Shown here: positions 1-8,795 of the stretch, one piece after another
Numbering within the stretch: position 1 is the stretch's first letter
How the letters are laid out: the number at the start of each line of letters is the position of its first letter
DNA from: Myxococcales bacterium
GTDB taxonomy: Bacteria; Myxococcota_A; Polyangia; Polyangiales; Houyiibacteriaceae
Reading direction: 5' to 3'
DNA: 64,000 bases
Assembly (NCBI GenBank): GCA_029863605.1
Contig: JAOTVB010000006.1
Location: 1 to 64,000 of the forward strand
The notes under the pieces: generated by a model
What the model was told of the DNA's origin: nothing
The model's input: the letters and a program-made list of their open reading frames with translations, nothing else
The model's database searches: none
Translations under genes and position numbers: made by a program

Positions 1-2
1 CT

Positions 3-1919
3 CCTGAGGTTCCGGTCGCCCCAGGCTCCACGGTCACATGCACCGCGGACACCACCGACGGCGACACCGACTGTGACAAGCAAAAGATTGTCCAGGTCAC
101 CTGTCCGGGTCTCTCTCCCTGTCAGACCTTCGGCGGCGATGCGGCATGTCAGGCTGCGTCCAGCACGGTCTGCCAAGCCGGCACCTGCAACGACGCGACC
201 TGCGACGGGGCCTCAGCGGCCGCATGCTGCACGTACGCCGCCGTGCCGGACTCGCCCGCCGTGGACTGTTCATCGGAAATCCCCGAGCCAACCGGCGAGT
301 GTCAGGGTGGTGTTTGCACACCCACGAGCTGCTTGGACGACGCATCATGCGACAACGACGGCAACGACTGCACGTTCGCACCGCCCGGCACATGCGACCT
401 TGGCTCTAACCTCTGTGGTCCGCTCGCCAACCAGCCAGCGGGAACCCCGTGTGCCGGCAACACCGGTCAATGCGATGCCGCGGGCACGTGCGTTGACAAC
501 TGTACCGGCGTCGATTGCTCCGACGGCAACCAATGCACACAGGATTTGTGTGACCCGTCCGGCGGCGTGGCCACCTGCTCCAACCCGAACGAGGTCGACG
601 GCACGTCGTGCGATTCCGGTGGCGGTCCAGGTAGCGGCATGTGCGAGAGCGGCACTTGCGTGGGCGTCGCTCTAGTTCGAGTCGAGACCTACAACCTGGC
701 GCTTGCAGGCGCTTTCATTCCGTATGAACAGGAACGGCGCCAGGCGCTTCCCCAGGCGATGGCAGCGACGCAATCCGACATCCTCTGCCTCCAGGAGGTC
801 TGGAACCAGACGGACAAAGACGCGATCGCCGCCGCGGCGCTCCAAAACTTCCCGTACATCATCTCGTTCCTGAACGATCTCGACACCCCGCTCGACGACC
901 CAACGGACCAGAACGGGCAAGTGCCCCCCGCACCCACCACCGTGCCCTGCCCGGATAACGTCGAGGCCCAGCCAGGGGTGACCATTGCGGACCAGATGAA
1001 CGCCGCGATCGATTGTGTACGTGATGGTCAAGACCTACAGGGAAATTTTTGTTCGACGATCCCAGGAAGCGACCTGGGCCGAACCACAAGCATACAGTGC
1101 GCAATCGAGGCATGCCTCTTGGATGTTGGGGGACTTCTTTTCGGAACCGAGCAGCAACAACGCTGCTATGCATGTCTCGCGACCCAGCTTCCGACGGATA
1201 CGTTCGGCACCATTCGCGCGAGGTGTCCCACGGTCATCAACCAAGACCTCGCCTTCCAGGGGCAAAATGGTGTGATGATCCTCTCCCGATATCCCTTGAG
1301 CAACGCTGTGAACTGGGTGATTCCTGGGACGTGGAATCGCAGAGTCATCTTGAGCGCCAGGGCCGAGCTTCCTAACGGGAGCGACCTCGATGTGTACTGC
1401 AATCACCTCACCCCGATCTTCGAGGGGGCCGGCGCAGGGTTTCCGTACACCGGGCAATACGGAGACGGACTGCCGGACGCGCTCGGCTGGGAGGCCGAGC
1501 AGTTCCTTCAGGCCGAGAAGCTGATCACCCACGTGCAGAACGTGAGCGGCGCAACACCTGCGGTCATTCTCGGTGATCTCAACGCAGGCCGTGGCTACTT
1601 CGATGATCCGAATAACCTCATCTTCCCCGAGGGTGAGCCCACGCTGGACCTGCTAGAGGCCACCTTCACCCCGGCCTACACCCCGACCTACACCCCAGCT
1701 TGCACCTTCTGCCAAGAAAACCCAGTCGCGGGTGTCGAGCGCACTGGAACGGTGTGGATCGACCACATCCAAATGTACAACCTACCGGCCTCGGCCGTGA
1801 CGGATACCGTGCGCACGTTCGACCAGAACGTGCTCACCGTCCCAGATGGCGCTGGCGGTACCATGGACATCCCGCTCTCCGATCACTACGGAATGCGTTC
1901 AGTCATCGCTGTCCCCTAG
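3..1919 (+). CDS. Secreted Cys-rich endonuclease/exonuclease/phosphatase family protein (5' end cut by window)
   Basis: The reading frame is open from the left edge, so the start and any signal peptide lie outside the window. The first ~220 residues are rich in Cys, Asp, Asn and Gly in the pattern of short disulfide repeats seen in secreted deltaproteobacterial proteins (for example CSDGNQCTQDLC near 520-555). From about 680 an EEP/DNase I-like catalytic domain follows: LCLQEVW near 785-800, ILSRYPL near 1280, CNHLTP near 1400, GDLNAG near 1572-1588 and the terminal SDHYGMRSV near 1879-1900. These match the metal-binding Glu, the Asp-x-Asn and the catalytic Asp-His of the superfamily. Members cleave phosphodiesters or phosphomonoesters (nuclease, sphingomyelinase, phosphoinositide phosphatase); the substrate cannot be told here. 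Likely extracellular or surface-attached. The family call is firm, the substrate unknown. Confidence 0.85.
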   Translation, partial: PEVPVAPGSTVTCTADTTDGDTDCDKQKIVQVTCPGLSPCQTFGGDAACQAASSTVCQAGTCNDATCDGASAAACCTYAAVPDSPAVDCSSEIPEPTGECQGGVCTPTSCLDDASCDNDGNDCTFAPPGTCDLGSNLCGPLANQPAGTPCAGNTGQCDAAGTCVDNCTGVDCSDGNQCTQDLCDPSGGVATCSNPNEVDGTSCDSGGGPGSGMCESGTCVGVALVRVETYNLALAGAFIPYEQERRQALPQAMAATQSDILCLQEVWNQTDKDAIAAAALQNFPYIISFLNDLDTPLDDPTDQNGQVPPAPTTVPCPDNVEAQPGVTIADQMNAAIDCVRDGQDLQGNFCSTIPGSDLGRTTSIQCAIEACLLDVGGLLFGTEQQQRCYACLATQLPTDTFGTIRARCPTVINQDLAFQGQNGVMILSRYPLSNAVNWVIPGTWNRRVILSARAELPNGSDLDVYCNHLTPIFEGAGAGFPYTGQYGDGLPDALGWEAEQFLQAEKLITHVQNVSGATPAVILGDLNAGRGYFDDPNNLIFPEGEPTLDLLEATFTPAYTPTYTPACTFCQENPVAGVERTGTVWIDHIQMYNLPASAVTDTVRTFDQNVLTVPDGAGGTMDIPLSDHYGMRSVIAVP

Positions 1920-2106
1920 AAGGCTTGGTGGTCCACGTAGATACCGGCCCCATGTCGCCAACGCACATTGCCATGTCGATTCCGTCGGCGACGGGGTCGA
2001 CGCGCCTATCCGTAACGAAGATGTCCAACGTCACGCCTGGATACCGGCGCGCGAACGTCCGGAAGACCTCCCACAGCGGTTCGAGATGGGGTGGCATCGA
2101 GAGAGG
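1903..2106 (-). pseudogene. Remnant of a LysR-family regulator (substrate-binding domain fragment)
   Basis: The minus strand encodes about 67 residues resembling the LysR effector-binding domain: a segment reading PPHLEPLWEVFRTFARRYPG, followed by a block ending DRRVDPVADGIDMAMCVGDM. This corresponds to the family pattern in which a pocket region is followed by 'FLARYPEVRLEL...SDRxVDLVxEGxDxAIRxG'. It has no helix-turn-helix and no second half: a stop codon (minus TAA at 2107-2109) precedes it and TGA at 1903-1905 ends it. It fills the gap between the EEP gene and the propeller gene. Read as a gene fragment left after recombination or deletion; no function is expected. Confidence 0.6.
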
Positions 2107-2139
2107 TTACCCGACGGGTTTGACAGGTTCGGCTAGGGC

Positions 2140-3246
2140 TTGTGGGAGAAGTGGCTCGCCACGTCAAAGGCGATTGACGTACACGTGCTGCTATGGTGCA
2201 GCGAGACGTCGGGCACGGGTGGTAACGGCGGCGTCGGTGGAACCGGGGGAACCGCTGGTGATGGGGGCTCGGGCGGAACCGCAGCAACCGGTGGAGACGG
2301 AGGTTCAGGCGGCAGCGGTGGTTCGGGCGGTTCGACCGGCAGTGCGTGGGTGGAGCAACATCCCGATGCACCACTGGGGGACACCCTCAGAGACGTGCAC
2401 TTCGTTGACGCGAATACCGGGACAGTGGTGGGCGCCGATGAAACCATTCTGCGAACGACGGACGGCGGGGCGACGTGGACGCCGCAGGACGGCGGTATTG
2501 GCTCGAACTACTACTTCAATGGTGTTTGGTTCACCGATGCGAACACTGGGACCGTGGTGGGCACGAGCGGGACCATTCTGCGAACCACCGACGGCGGCGC
2601 GACGTGGGTCAAGCAGGACAGCGGTGACTGTTTTGAAATCCTCAACGCTGTGCATTTCGTGGACGAGAACACCGGCACGGTCGTAGGTTGGGGCTCACAC
2701 ATTTGTCGAACGACCGACGGCGGGGCGACCTGGACGCGCCAGGACAGCGGCGTCGTCGGTACCCCACTCCACGACGTGCATTTCGTCGATGCGAACATCG
2801 GGACGGTCGTCGGTCACAGCACTACCATTCTGCGAACTACGGATGGGGGCACAACGTGGGTGCGCCAAGATCTTCCTTCCGGGTTGTTTGCCGACTTCTA
2901 TGGCGTTTGGTTCACCGATGCGAACACCGGGACGGTGGTGGGCGAAGACACCATCGTGCGAACGACAAATGGAGGCGCAACGTGGGTGGAGCAGGAGCTC
3001 CCCGCGACGAATACTCTTCCCTTTGTTCTTCGTGACGTGTTTTTCATCGACACAAACACTGGTTGGGCCGTGGCCTGGACGCACGGGTGCATCCTCGGGA
3101 CAAAGGACGGGGGTACTACGTGGGTGCACCAGCGCAGCTGCGAAGCCTCGCTCACGGAACTCTACGGCGTATGGTTCTCTGACGCGAATACAGGCTGGGC
3201 CGTCGGCTTGGGAACCATCTTGCACACGACGACCGGCGGCAATTAG
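2140..3246 (+). CDS. Ycf48/BNR-type beta-propeller surface protein with Gly-rich linker
   Basis: After a short N-terminal stretch comes a Gly/Thr/Ser-rich linker (about residues 25-70), then seven related blades. The blade mark TDGGATW or a variant (TDGGTTW, TNGGATW, KDGGTTW, TTGG) recurs about every 125-140 bases near 2458, 2587, 2710, 2839, 2968, 3103 and 3228, each preceded by F.DANTGTVVG-like sequence. This is the Ycf48/photosystem-assembly-type BNR propeller fold, common in secreted proteins of Myxococcota. The only in-frame start after the upstream stop (TAG at 2134) is TTG at 2140, with GTG at 2185 further in, and neither gives a normal signal peptide. LLWC directly before the Gly linker looks like a damaged lipobox. 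The 5' end may therefore be broken. Function unknown, probably adhesive or scaffold. Confidence 0.7.
   Translation: MWEKWLATSKAIDVHVLLWCSETSGTGGNGGVGGTGGTAGDGGSGGTAATGGDGGSGGSGGSGGSTGSAWVEQHPDAPLGDTLRDVHFVDANTGTVVGADETILRTTDGGATWTPQDGGIGSNYYFNGVWFTDANTGTVVGTSGTILRTTDGGATWVKQDSGDCFEILNAVHFVDENTGTVVGWGSHICRTTDGGATWTRQDSGVVGTPLHDVHFVDANIGTVVGHSTTILRTTDGGTTWVRQDLPSGLFADFYGVWFTDANTGTVVGEDTIVRTTNGGATWVEQELPATNTLPFVLRDVFFIDTNTGWAVAWTHGCILGTKDGGTTWVHQRSCEASLTELYGVWFSDANTGWAVGLGTILHTTTGGN
2392..3240 (+). repeat. Tandem ~126-bp coding repeats (propeller blades)
   Basis: Seven imperfect copies of a roughly 125-140 bp unit run through the propeller gene. The DNA is conserved as well as the protein, with recurring strings such as gatgcgaacac.gggac.gt and gacggcgggcgacgtgg variants. 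This suggests expansion by recent internal duplication. Confidence 0.7.
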
Positions 3247-3506
3247 CTTCGGCAAACGTGCGACTCACCACCGCACTGGGCAGTAGAAAGCGACGTCGGT
3301 GCGTTTGAGGTGCAGCCGTAGGCGCTATGTGCAACGCCGCCGCCCGGCGCGCTGGTACTGTTGCTGTTACCAGCGGCCGACTGTGCACGCCGCGAATGTG
3401 CCCCCTGATTACAGTCGCGGTCCCACGCACATCGTTGCCGCGCGTTCGCCGCGTATAGGAAACGAAACGGAGGGAAAAAGTACCAGCACAGGTACCAGCA
3501 ACGATC
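3247..3506. other. Non-coding spacer, no gene seen
   Basis: No convincing coding frame is seen here; the open frames have no recognisable product. A short direct repeat gtaccagca occurs twice (about 3480 and 3492). Otherwise nothing is supported. Confidence 0.5.
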
Positions 3507-3541
3507 AAAAAAGAAGGGAAGGGCGTTTTACCCTTGTTTTT
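3507..3541. terminator. Bidirectional rho-independent terminator after tRNA-Thr and the propeller gene
   Basis: Inverted repeat AAGGG-CGTTTTA-CCCTT at 3519-3535. On the plus strand it is followed by GTTTTT (3536-3541). On the minus strand it is followed by CCCTTCTTTTTT (3518 down to 3507). It lies directly 3' of the tRNA-Thr gene (minus) and could also stop plus-strand transcription from the propeller gene. Confidence 0.65.
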
Positions 3542-3544
3542 CAG

Positions 3545-3617
<73 letters not shown>

Positions 3618-3724
3618 GAATGAGATTACGTTTTCAAGGTTGGACGCTAGAGCCTACGGCTGGTTTTCGGAACGCGCGCGGCGAGGCTGGTAGCGTGAGG
3701 GGGCAGGGCTGTCAATCCCCCCCG

Positions 3725-3768
3725 GGCAGTGTCAGCATCGGTGTCCGTGCCAGCGCCAACGTCAGGGC
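3725..3768. repeat. Degenerate GTGTCAG/GTGCCAG intergenic repeat
   Basis: Between tRNA-Thr and the acidic-protein gene, a run of GTGTCAGC, GGTGTCCG and GTGCCAGCG hexamer-like units occurs (around 3725-3760). Similar units recur in the convergent gene gaps near 24982-25011 and 46622-46646. Low complexity and short, so significance is uncertain. Confidence 0.35.
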
Positions 3769-3819
3769 CACGCCACCCTGGCGCCAAACGAGAGGACTGT
3801 CCCCCTTTTCCCGCGGGTC

Positions 3820-4185
3820 TCACAGATCGTCGTCGTCGTCGTCTACGATGAGCTCTTCGTCCTCTTCCTCGTCGTCTTGCTCTTCTTCTGCGTCGTCGTC
3901 GGTCTCGGGGGCGGCGTATTTGAGATCGACGTCTGCGTCCGAGAGCTGTGCTTCGAGCAGCTCGAGGAGCTCGTCGAAGTCTTCGCCGGACCATTCGTCG
4001 AGGATTTCCGAGACGAAGTCGTAGAAGTCGGCGCTGTCGATGCGACGCTCGATTTCCTCGACGTCGTCGTCGGAAAACAGGCTGACGAGGTCCTCGCGCA
4101 ACGAGTCGATTTCGCCGTCTTCGATGGCATCGGCGACCGAAATGCGTAGCGCCCGCATCACGCGTTTGCTGAGAAAGACCTCCAT
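3820..4185 (-). CDS. Small highly acidic protein, unknown function
   Basis: A 121-residue protein. The N-terminal half (about 1-90) looks alpha-helical with regular Leu/Ile/Val spacing (for example DLVSLFSDDDVEEIERRI). The last ~25 residues are almost only Asp and Glu. There is no membrane segment or signal peptide. It has its own well-formed promoter (4215-4242) and a GAGG ribosome site 5 bases before ATG at 4185, which supports it as a real, probably well expressed gene. Acidic tails like this can bind basic proteins, metals or mimic nucleic acid, but no family was recognised. The Asp-rich tail is encoded by GTC-repeat-like DNA, which may vary in length. Confidence 0.7.
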   Translation of the reverse strand: MEVFLSKRVMRALRISVADAIEDGEIDSLREDLVSLFSDDDVEEIERRIDSADFYDFVSEILDEWSGEDFDELLELLEAQLSDADVDLKYAAPETDDDAEEEQDDEEEDEELIVDDDDDDL

Positions 4186-4214
4186 CAGACCTCTAAGCGG
4201 TTCGAATCGGCGCT

Positions 4215-4242
4215 ACTATAAGAGAGGCCCGGGGCCTGTCAA
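4215..4242 (-). promoter_or_regulatory. Near-consensus sigma-70 promoter of the acidic-protein gene
   Basis: On the minus strand TTGACA (4242-4237), a 16-base spacer and TATAGT (4220-4215). The expected start site near 4208 leaves a ~23-base leader with GAGG before ATG 4185. The spacer holds an 11-base inverted repeat (GGCCC-G-GGGCC on the plus strand), which might serve as an operator. Confidence 0.75.
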
Positions 4243-4280
4243 TCTTGTCGAGAACCATCGTCCCCCTCTATGCTACGGCC

Positions 4281-4904
4281 GTGCCAATCCGTGCCTTGAT
4301 CGTATGCGTGTCGGCCTTATGCCTCGTATTGCCCAGATCCGTCCAGGCGGATTCGACAAATATCCCGGGGGCGGCTCCGGAGGGCACGCCTTCCTTCGCT
4401 CTCGGGGTGGAGACCGGCTTGGTCATCCCCGTTGCCGACAAGCCACTTTGTCCCGACGGCTTCGAATGCCTCTTTGGGGTCGGGTGGGCCTTTGGCTTCC
4501 CATTCTCGTACCGGTGGGCCAAAGGCACGGGAATCGGCGCCGGCTATGAGTTTTGGGTTCAGAACGGGAACGGCGTCTATGAGGCGACGGTCGCTCAGGC
4601 GTTCACGGCGCTCTTTCGGCAGAGTTTCCTCCTTAGCCGGTCGGTACATCCGGTGCTTCGTCTGCGTGGAGGCTTCCTGATGCTCGGGCCTTCGTTCCGG
4701 GTCGCCACCCTAGGCGGCACCGCCGAGCTCGCCTTTGGCGGTGAGACGGAGCTCACCCCGACCACGCTCTTCACCTTCCTGCTCGGGGGCCAGATCCTCC
4801 GAACGCGCGCCTTCACCACCCAGGCAGACGGAGCCCGGCGTTCAGTCGCGGGTGGGGTGGACGCGGCCTTCATCTTGCGTCTCGGGATCGTCTTCCTCCT
4901 CTAA
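4281..4904 (+). CDS. Outer-membrane beta-barrel-like protein
   Basis: The GTG at 4281 is preferred over the earlier in-frame TTG at 4245, because it starts a clean signal peptide (MPIRALIVCVSALCLVL, cleavage after SVQA). The mature part (~180 residues) has alternating hydrophobic and polar strands with Gly and aromatic residues (GVGWAFGFPFSYRW, GIGAGYEFWVQNG) and ends in a hydrophobic strand LRLGIVFLL. This fits a small outer-membrane barrel of about eight strands. No enzymatic motif. It is divergent from the acidic-protein gene, with 95 bp between them. Porin, adhesin or structural roles are all possible. Confidence 0.7.
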   Translation: MPIRALIVCVSALCLVLPRSVQADSTNIPGAAPEGTPSFALGVETGLVIPVADKPLCPDGFECLFGVGWAFGFPFSYRWAKGTGIGAGYEFWVQNGNGVYEATVAQAFTALFRQSFLLSRSVHPVLRLRGGFLMLGPSFRVATLGGTAELAFGGETELTPTTLFTFLLGGQILRTRAFTTQADGARRSVAGGVDAAFILRLGIVFLL

Positions 4905-4936
4905 ACCCCCTCGATCTCGTTGAATTCCGCGCCTGG

Positions 4937-4960
4937 GGCGGTGGAGTTTTCGACACCGCC
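4937..4960 (+). terminator. Hairpin downstream of the barrel gene
   Basis: GGCGGTG at 4937-4943 pairs perfectly with CACCGCC at 4954-4960 around a 10-base loop. No U-tract follows, so termination is only a guess. Confidence 0.35.
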
Positions 4961-5021
4961 GCTGTAGGCTGTATCGTTATGGTGTCTTTGTGGGGTCACA
5001 GGATGCGCAGGCGGGGAATGG

Positions 5022-6491
5022 ATGAGCGGCGACGCACACCGTAACGGGGACGATCAGGCCGAAGCCAGGGAAGCGCCCGAAACGCTGGCTCCGTCTCCCG
5101 GCAATGAGAGCTGGAGCCGCCCCCGACGAACGACGCCGGGGCCGACCCCCGAGGGGATCCAGTTCAAGGTGTTCGGCAAGACCCATGTTGGGCTCATCCG
5201 TGAGCACAACGAAGACAACTTCATGCTGGCGGACCTGAGCTCGGACGCTGGACCACTCGAAGGAGAAGACGAGTTCGAGGGGGCAGTATCGGATCGCGGC
5301 GTCGCGTTCGCGGTTTGTGATGGAATGGGTGGTGCCGCCGCAGGTGAAGTCGCAAGTCACATGGCGGTCGACGCCCTATTCGAGGTGCTTCGCGGCGATA
5401 GCGCCGCCCAGGACCGTGACTCCTTCGCGCGTCGGCTGGTCACTGCGGTCGAAGAAGCCGGTGCACGGATTTTCCTCGCAGCCAAAAAGGATCGTACTCG
5501 CCGCGGGATGGGAACCACGGCAACGGTTGCGGGCCTCATCGACAAGGTCCTGTTCGTAGGCCAGGTGGGTGACAGTCGATGCTATGTTCTCCGAAACGGT
5601 CAGCTTAGTCTCATCACGAAGGATCAATCCCTCGTGAATCAATTGATCGAGGCGGGACAACTCACAGAGGACGAAGCCGAAGCGTTCGAGCACTCGAACA
5701 TAATCCTGCAGGCGCTCGGAACGACCGAGCGGGTTGTCGTCGACCTCACTTTCATCGAGCTTCGACGGGGCGATCGCCTGCTGCTTTGCTCGGATGGTTT
5801 GAGCGCCCTCGTCCACGATGACGCGATTCGGGAGGAAATGGCCTGCGTAGGCCCGCTGCCTCAGCTCACCGACCGCTTGATCGAGCTCGCGAACGCTGCG
5901 GGCGGTCATGACAACGTGACCTGCATCGTGGCGGACTTCGACGGCGATGCGCTGGAGCCACCCGAGGAAGGCGCCGTCCCATTTTACCAACAGTACCCGC
6001 TGCCCAGGGACGGTGAGCGCCACAGTGCCGGTCCCACTTTGCCAACCATCGTAAAGAGTATGGTACCACGTGCGATGGCCGCCCCGCGGCCGGACCGGGT
6101 CTCACAACCACAACCTCCTTCGTCGTTTTCGTGGCCGATCGCCGCGGCCGTGGTGGTGCTGCTCGGGTTGGCTGCGGCAATCACGATCATCGGCGCGGGG
6201 GGGCGTTCTTCGGAGACGATCGCCGGGCCACCACCACCACCGCCGCCAGCCTACGCAGACGCCCAGACCCCAGTCGAGGTTCGGGTCCGTTCGAACGTCC
6301 AGCAAGGGGAACTCTACGTCAACGGGCGAAGCTATGGGCCCTTGCGGTTGGACCAAGCGGTGTTGCTTCGGCTGCTCCCCGGTTCCTATCGCATCGAGGC
6401 GCGTGAGGTCGATGGAACCCGGATTGGCCAAGACGTGCGCGTCGAGCCCGGACAACCAACCGAAGTGCAACTAGCTCCGCCCGCCGATTGA
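5022..6491 (+). CDS. PP2C-type Ser/Thr protein phosphatase with membrane anchor and PEGA domain
   Basis: Removes phosphate from Ser/Thr of target proteins using two metal ions. The N-terminal ~55 residues are a Pro/Glu-rich lead. The PPM catalytic domain covers about residues 50-310: REHNEDNF (about 5200), CDGMGGAAAGEVA (about 5316), GMGTTATV, GDSRCYVL (about 5570), LLLCSDGLSAL (about 5785-5810) and GGHDNVTC (about 5900) supply the metal-binding Asp residues. A low-complexity linker is followed by one transmembrane helix (about 6130-6200), a poly-Pro stretch, and a C-terminal PEGA-like domain (about 6265-6475; GELYVNGRSYG, LLPGSYRIEA). The phosphatase should be cytoplasmic and the PEGA part across the membrane. 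The FHA gene follows after 10 bases, so the two probably work on one phospho-Ser/Thr pathway. Confidence 0.93.
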   Translation: MSGDAHRNGDDQAEAREAPETLAPSPGNESWSRPRRTTPGPTPEGIQFKVFGKTHVGLIREHNEDNFMLADLSSDAGPLEGEDEFEGAVSDRGVAFAVCDGMGGAAAGEVASHMAVDALFEVLRGDSAAQDRDSFARRLVTAVEEAGARIFLAAKKDRTRRGMGTTATVAGLIDKVLFVGQVGDSRCYVLRNGQLSLITKDQSLVNQLIEAGQLTEDEAEAFEHSNIILQALGTTERVVVDLTFIELRRGDRLLLCSDGLSALVHDDAIREEMACVGPLPQLTDRLIELANAAGGHDNVTCIVADFDGDALEPPEEGAVPFYQQYPLPRDGERHSAGPTLPTIVKSMVPRAMAAPRPDRVSQPQPPSSFSWPIAAAVVVLLGLAAAITIIGAGGRSSETIAGPPPPPPPAYADAQTPVEVRVRSNVQQGELYVNGRSYGPLRLDQAVLLRLLPGSYRIEAREVDGTRIGQDVRVEPGQPTEVQLAPPAD

Positions 6492-6501
6492 GGCTTCGTC
6501 T

Positions 6502-7083
6502 ATGATCCACCTCCGCCAGACCAAAGGCGCCGACGCCGGACGCGAGCTCGAGTTCAAACAGGACTTGATCCGTATCGGTCGCATGCCGGACAGTGATTTG
6601 AACTTCGATCCCGAGGTCGACCTCGACGCGTCGGGGCGACACGCCGAGATTCGCAACGAAAACGGTAGATATCTACTGGTCGATACCGGCAGCCGGAACG
6701 GGACCTGGCTCAACGGGCAACGAATCAAGCATGCGGCGCTCGGGGACGGCGACGAAATCGAGTTCGGTCGCGGCGGTCCCAAAATCTTCATCGCCTCCGT
6801 ACGAAGTGATCCGAGCCCCCGTGAGCTCACGGCTGGCCCTCCGGTCGGGGTCCCACGACGCGACCTGAAGTTCGAACCGCTCGCCATGCCTGTTACTACG
6901 GCTACCCGCCTCGAGGATCTCAGGTCTCAGTCAAGAGACCTCGGCAGGCATGACTCGCCGCCGCGCGTGAGGGCTACGAGTCGAGTACGACGCGCATCGC
7001 GCAACTCGGGCTTTCTTTGGGGAGCGGCCGGCGTACTGTTGCTCACTGCGCTCGCCTTGATCGTCTCGACCACCCTTCAGTGA
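6502..7083 (+). CDS. Membrane-anchored FHA-domain protein
   Basis: An FHA domain binds phosphothreonine peptides. Residues ~1-95 form it: IRIGRMPDSDLNF, the DASGRHAEI block and DTGSRNGTWLNG with the conserved Gly-Arg, Ser-x-x-His-like and Asn-Gly positions. A basic, disordered region follows (about 100-165), then a C-terminal hydrophobic helix (GFLWGAAGVLLLTALALIV) that anchors the protein with FHA in the cytoplasm. The gene sits 10 bases after the PP2C gene, with GAGG before ATG. Its end overlaps the convergent phosphomutase gene by 7 bases. Probably recruits the phosphatase or its targets at the inner membrane. Confidence 0.9.
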   Translation: MIHLRQTKGADAGRELEFKQDLIRIGRMPDSDLNFDPEVDLDASGRHAEIRNENGRYLLVDTGSRNGTWLNGQRIKHAALGDGDEIEFGRGGPKIFIASVRSDPSPRELTAGPPVGVPRRDLKFEPLAMPVTTATRLEDLRSQSRDLGRHDSPPRVRATSRVRRASRNSGFLWGAAGVLLLTALALIVSTTLQ

Positions 7084-8795
7084 GACACGATCTTCCCGAC
7101 CTCCTCCGCCATTCGGTCGAGCACGGCAGCAGTGAGCGCGCGCGCCTGCGCGAGGCCGGACCCGGCACTTGCATAGGCATGTAGGTACCATTTGAGCTTG
7201 GGCTCCGTGCCACTCGGACGAACCATCGCCCGATGACCCCCATCGAGCTCGAAGATCAATACTTCGCTCTTGGCCAGCCCTTCATACGGCGTCTCACCGT
7301 CCCGCGTCCACTTCACTTGACGGCCGAGGTCGATCATGGTCGTCACGGGGTGACCTCCGATCTCGGTCGGAGGCTTCCTGCGCAGGTCTTCGACCAATTC
7401 CGCCATTTGTCCTCCGGCGTGCAGACCTTCGAATCTTCGTGTCAGTTGCATACCTTGGAACACCCCGTGTTCCCGCCAAAGCGACTCGAGGGCATCGATC
7501 AGCGTTTCGCCACGGGACTTCAGTCTCGACGCTAGGTCGATGATCAAGAGGGCCGAGCTGATGCCGTCCTTGTCGCGGATCGACGACAAAGGTGCGTAGC
7601 CGAGCGCCTCTTCGTATCCGAAGACGTATTGGTAGCCTTCGCGTTCGAGCTCGAGGGCCCGGTTTTGAATCCACTTGTGACCGGTGAGGGTTTGTTCCCA
7701 TCTTGCCCCGTGGCTGGCCGCGACCGGTCCGAGCATCGGGCTGCTCACGACCGTCGAGATCACTAGTGGCTTGTGGAGGTCAGCACGGCCTGTGAGTAAG
7801 TCCTCGGCGAGGAGGACCCCGACGTCATTGCCGGAGAGCGATTCGAACGCACCTTCGTGCATGACTGAAACCGCCAATCTGTCTCCGTCAGGGTCGTTGG
7901 CGATGATGAGGTCGGCGTCGATCGCCGAACCGAGCGCTAGCACGGCATTCATCGCGCCGGGCTCTTCGGGGTTCGGGAATGCGACCGTTGGGAACCGACC
8001 GTCTGGCGTCGCTTGCTCGACGACGCTTTGGACTTCGCAAAACCGGATCCGCGACAAGATATCGCGCAGGGTGCTTTCGGCCACGCCATGGAGCGCCGTG
8101 TAAGCAACACGCACCTCACGGCGTTCGCCTGGTCGCCGCGCTGCGCCTGCTACGAGATCGACATACGCGCTGACGAGGTGGTCGACGTTGCGGAGAAGCC
8201 CTCGTTCGCGCCCCTCTGCCATCGGCATCCGGGGCAACTCGTTCGCCGGTGGGGCGAGCTCGATCTCGCGCGCGACTCCCAGGTCGTTTGGAGGAATGAT
8301 CTGAGCGCCGTTTTCCCAGTAAACCTTGTAGCCGTTGTATTCTGGCGGATTGTGGCTTGCCGTGATCATCACGCCGCCGCCCGCGCCGAGCTCGAGTACC
8401 GAGAAGGCCAACACGGGGGTTGGCACCACGTTGGAAAATGTCCACACGGGGATGCCCGCCCCAAGCGCGACCTCGATCGCGTCTTCGGCAAAGACATCGC
8501 TTTGCATGCGAGCGTCGCGTCCGATGCAGATGCCTCGCGTGCCCGCATTCCGCACCTGCCGCTTCAGCCAAGCACAGAGCCCAGATGTCGTGCGCATGAC
8601 GGTGACTCGATTCATTCGGGTGGGCCCGGCTCCCAGAACGCCCCTTAGCCCAGCGGTACCGAACTCCAACGACCCCGCGAACCGTGCCTCGAGCGCAGCG
8701 TGATCATCGCTCGCGATCAGGTCTTCGAGCTCTCGCCTGGTAGTTGGATCGGGATCTTGCGCGATCCACGCCCTTGCTCTGTCGATGACACTCAC
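7077..8795 (-). CDS. Phosphohexomutase (phosphoglucomutase/phosphomannomutase, PGM2-like)
   Basis: Interconverts hexose 1- and 6-phosphates through a phosphoserine enzyme. Visible motifs: [13 protein letters not shown] with the phosphorylated Ser (about 8330-8365), the metal site NDPDGDRL (about 7876-7903), the sugar-specificity loop [10 protein letters not shown], and the phosphate-binding loop [10 protein letters not shown] (about 7194-7224). Four-domain alpha-D-phosphohexomutase layout, 572 residues, usual for the PGM2/PgcA branch. The start is GTG at 8795, whose GTGA overlaps the stop of the upstream POT transporter by 4 bases, so the two are translationally coupled; a longer in-frame extension upstream lies inside the transporter and is not used. 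Exact sugar (Glc, Man, deoxyribose) not certain. Confidence 0.92.
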   Translation of the reverse strand: MSVIDRARAWIAQDPDPTTRRELEDLIASDDHAALEARFAGSLEFGTAGLRGVLGAGPTRMNRVTVMRTTSGLCAWLKRQVRNAGTRGICIGRDARMQSDVFAEDAIEVALGAGIPVWTFSNVVPTPVLAFSVLELGAGGGVMITASHNPPEYNGYKVYWENGAQIIPPNDLGVAREIELAPPANELPRMPMAEGRERGLLRNVDHLVSAYVDLVAGAARRPGERREVRVAYTALHGVAESTLRDILSRIRFCEVQSVVEQATPDGRFPTVAFPNPEEPGAMNAVLALGSAIDADLIIANDPDGDRLAVSVMHEGAFESLSGNDVGVLLAEDLLTGRADLHKPLVISTVVSSPMLGPVAASHGARWEQTLTGHKWIQNRALELEREGYQYVFGYEEALGYAPLSSIRDKDGISSALLIIDLASRLKSRGETLIDALESLWREHGVFQGMQLTRRFEGLHAGGQMAELVEDLRRKPPTEIGGHPVTTMIDLGRQVKWTRDGETPYEGLAKSEVLIFELDGGHRAMVRPSGTEPKLKWYLHAYASAGSGLAQARALTAAVLDRMAEEVGKIVSH

